A DNA stretch of 64,000 bases from Beaufortia kweichowensis (lineage: Eukaryota; Chordata; Actinopteri; Cypriniformes; Gastromyzontidae): assembly GCA_019155185.1 (NCBI GenBank), contig CM032797.1, positions 1,887,110 through 1,951,109 on the forward strand. The letters run 5' to 3'. The notes below the pieces were generated by a model. That model was not told the origin of the DNA and did no database searches. It saw nothing but the letters and a program-made list of their open reading frames with translations. Shown here piece after piece: positions 61,781 through 64,000 of the stretch. How positions within the stretch are numbered: position 1 is the stretch's first letter; every line of letters starts with the position of its first letter. A program made the position numbers and the translations under genes.

Positions 61781-64000
61781 CTAAAAAAGAAAAAAAATTA
61801 GTAACAGCATCTTATGATAGAAAAGTTTTATAATGTATCAATATGAAATTGCTATGAGAAGCATTTACTTCTGTCCTTTAAAAAGTACAAGATACGGTTA
61901 TATTAAATCAGTGCTGCCTAATGTTTGACTCTCTATTGCCATCTCTGTTTAAAATATAAAACTGTAGGTTAATTTATGCATACATATCTTAACTGATACT
62001 TTCCACAAAATCGTACCCAAAAGCTTTACATATATATCGCTATTATAAGGTCATCGGAAGCGGGGTAAAGAGACAATTTTTGTTTACAGACTGCACATTT
62101 TTGTAACCGTACTGACATGGGATCGACTGTACAAAGCAGCGGTAGCATGCATGGATGGAATGCACACCTATTGGCTCACAGTGAATAGAATGAATAGCTT
62201 GAATGCTTTACTGTATGTGAAAAACAAAGCATACCCCAGGCTTTAGAAGTATTAAATACTGACTTAATTATAAATCTAAGGGCTGTCCAACTGTTTCCTG
62301 CATGCATTAACAGTCAAACATACGTCTTGTTGAGGTATTAATGTAAACACAGACGGTTTGTCTGTAATGAATGAAAACTGGTGAGACAAAAAAAAAAAAC
62401 AAGACAAACAAGTGTCTTAAAATATTTGGTTTAAGCTTTAGGATTTGCAGTGTGAATGCAGACTCATTACTGTCTATTATACAGTTCAAATTAAACAAAC
62501 ACCAATATTGACAAGAAAATTAGAAAATCATTCACTGCTCTTAATGATTTTTTTGTTCTTTGTTATTGACTGTTTACTTGAATAATTACTTGAAAGTAAT
62601 TTGAGAAAGATAAGTTGAGTACGAATGTTAAGCCACAAGCTGCAATAAGAAGCAATTTGGATTCACACATCTATTGAAATATAACAAAAATATTTCAGGA
62701 CTTTAAAACCGCTGACTTACAAATACATTTGCCAGTTAGGTTACCAAAACATTTATAGAGCTTAAGCAATAAAATAGTGATTTTAGTAGTTAATAAAAGA
62801 CAGTTAATTGCATTTGAGTATGATGCCCTGCCTTTCAAACCGTGCTGTAATACAAAGTGGATAGGTCAGCATTTTTCAGTCCAAAAACATACAACAGTAA
62901 TAGTAACTCAAACATACAGTAATGCTTTCTGACTGCTATAATGTGTGACAACAGACCGCCTTAGGCAGATAAACGCAGCAACATCTGTGCATTTACCCGA
63001 TATGAAAATTATATGTTGATTTGCTGCGCATCCCCTCAAAAATCCCATCATAATACATGTTATACTGTAATGATAATGTGCCATGCAGAAGCTGTAGTTA
63101 CAATGTCTACCATACTTTCTTAAGATGCAGGGGAGGGTTATTTTAAAGAGGGATGATATTACTGACCAAAATTAAAAGATATGTATTCTATTGCCATGTC
63201 ATAGATGATATGTGTATGTGATGCTGCACACGTAAAATAAACAGATGCATGTATAATCAGCGTTTAAAAAAATATACAGATGGTGCCCATCACCAACAGG
63301 TCACTAAACTGTTATTGTCTGTAAAGTCTGTTTACTAATGTAGCTGCAGATTATCATAATGCATGTACTGACACAGATGAATGATGCAAGTGCTTATACT
63401 AAGGCATTATAACAAAAATGCACGTAATAAAAGTTGCATTAACCTGAGCGACGTCATGATTGATATACATGTAAAGCATGTGTTAATGTCGATGAATATA
63501 TGCATAATGCATAGAAGCATAGTTTGATGACAATGTCGATTCATGACAATAGTTGGTCAATACAATTATTACACATGAGGTTTGCTTAAATCTAAAGCAA
63601 ACAATGAACAGCCAACGACAACACATTCATCATCACTATAAATCAAACTATTCAAAGCTTTAACTGAAATGAAATAGTTTGTATATCTTGTCCTATTTCT
63701 GAATGAAATAGGAGATAAAAAAGAATAGGTGAGGGCAAGTGAAAGAACATGAATCTTACCAGCATGAAGTGTAATTTAATCTATTTTACAGTCATACCGA
63801 TCGAAACAGAGACTCGTCTAGAGTCCACACAGGAGAAAAAATCTATATGCTGTGTTTCGCACATTTGAGTGCAGCCAAATATCTGGGGAGAAATTTACTC
63901 TTTTGCTCAACTGTGTTCTGTTGCACAAATGATGCAGACACATTTGTTCAGCAACATGTTTAAGAAAGAAACAATCGAACTCAATACATGCATTTACAAG
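61781..64000. other. Intron upstream of the first lectin exon
   Basis: I saw no signal-peptide exon (which must end in phase 1 with G) on the minus strand here. The upstream intron therefore probably continues past the window edge, as expected from the large 5' introns of latrophilin genes. Confidence 0.55.

Noticed and set aside
62307..62498. Hydrophobic minus-strand frame as a possible signal-peptide exon
   Set aside because: The hydrophobic run is far from its start, and no phase-1 donor preceded by a latrophilin-like signal sequence was recognised.

Overview
The window is vertebrate nuclear DNA, most likely from a teleost fish. It is A+T-rich and has small exons with GT-AG introns. It carries teleost-type interspersed repeats: tRNA-derived SINEs, a common 'TGTAAGTC..TTGGATAAAAGCxTCTGCT' tail, and foldback or MITE-like DNA elements. 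A cyprinid is my best guess from the repeat style, but this is inference. There are no operons, CRISPR arrays or prokaryotic features.

The window is dominated by one gene on the minus strand: an adhesion GPCR of the latrophilin family, best matched to ADGRL2 (latrophilin-2). I assembled 20 coding exons plus one optional 15-nt microexon between 61780 (5') and 10761 (3', stop codon). All splice junctions are GT-AG. Intron phases are mutually consistent, and the joined 4,433 nt read without a stop for about 1,477 residues. The protein runs, in order: SUEL-type lectin domain (two exons, 61567-61780 and 57142-57251), optional KVEQK microexon (54901-54915), a single large olfactomedin exon (52759-53559), Ser/Thr/Pro linker and hormone-receptor motif (41953-42249 and 41354-41457), GAIN domain with a 39-nt microexon (41253 down to 28360), GPS (27577-27750), seven transmembrane helices (26113 down to 19455), and a long cytoplasmic tail (18868 down to 10761) ending in the PDZ-binding motif ..ITSL. 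The signal-peptide exon and promoter are not in the window and must lie beyond 64000.

Downstream of the gene (1 to about 9.7 kb) I see only A+T-rich intergenic sequence with repeats. Introns hold SINE and DNA-transposon remnants, an (AT)n microsatellite, a perfect 30-bp hairpin and several possible conserved non-coding stretches. The points most worth a second look are the two microexons, which are too short for any ORF scan. Next are a possible alternative donor in the GAIN region, a Trp-to-Arg difference at the start of TM1, and the perfect intronic hairpin at 17803-17876. I found no evidence for a wholly new biological system.
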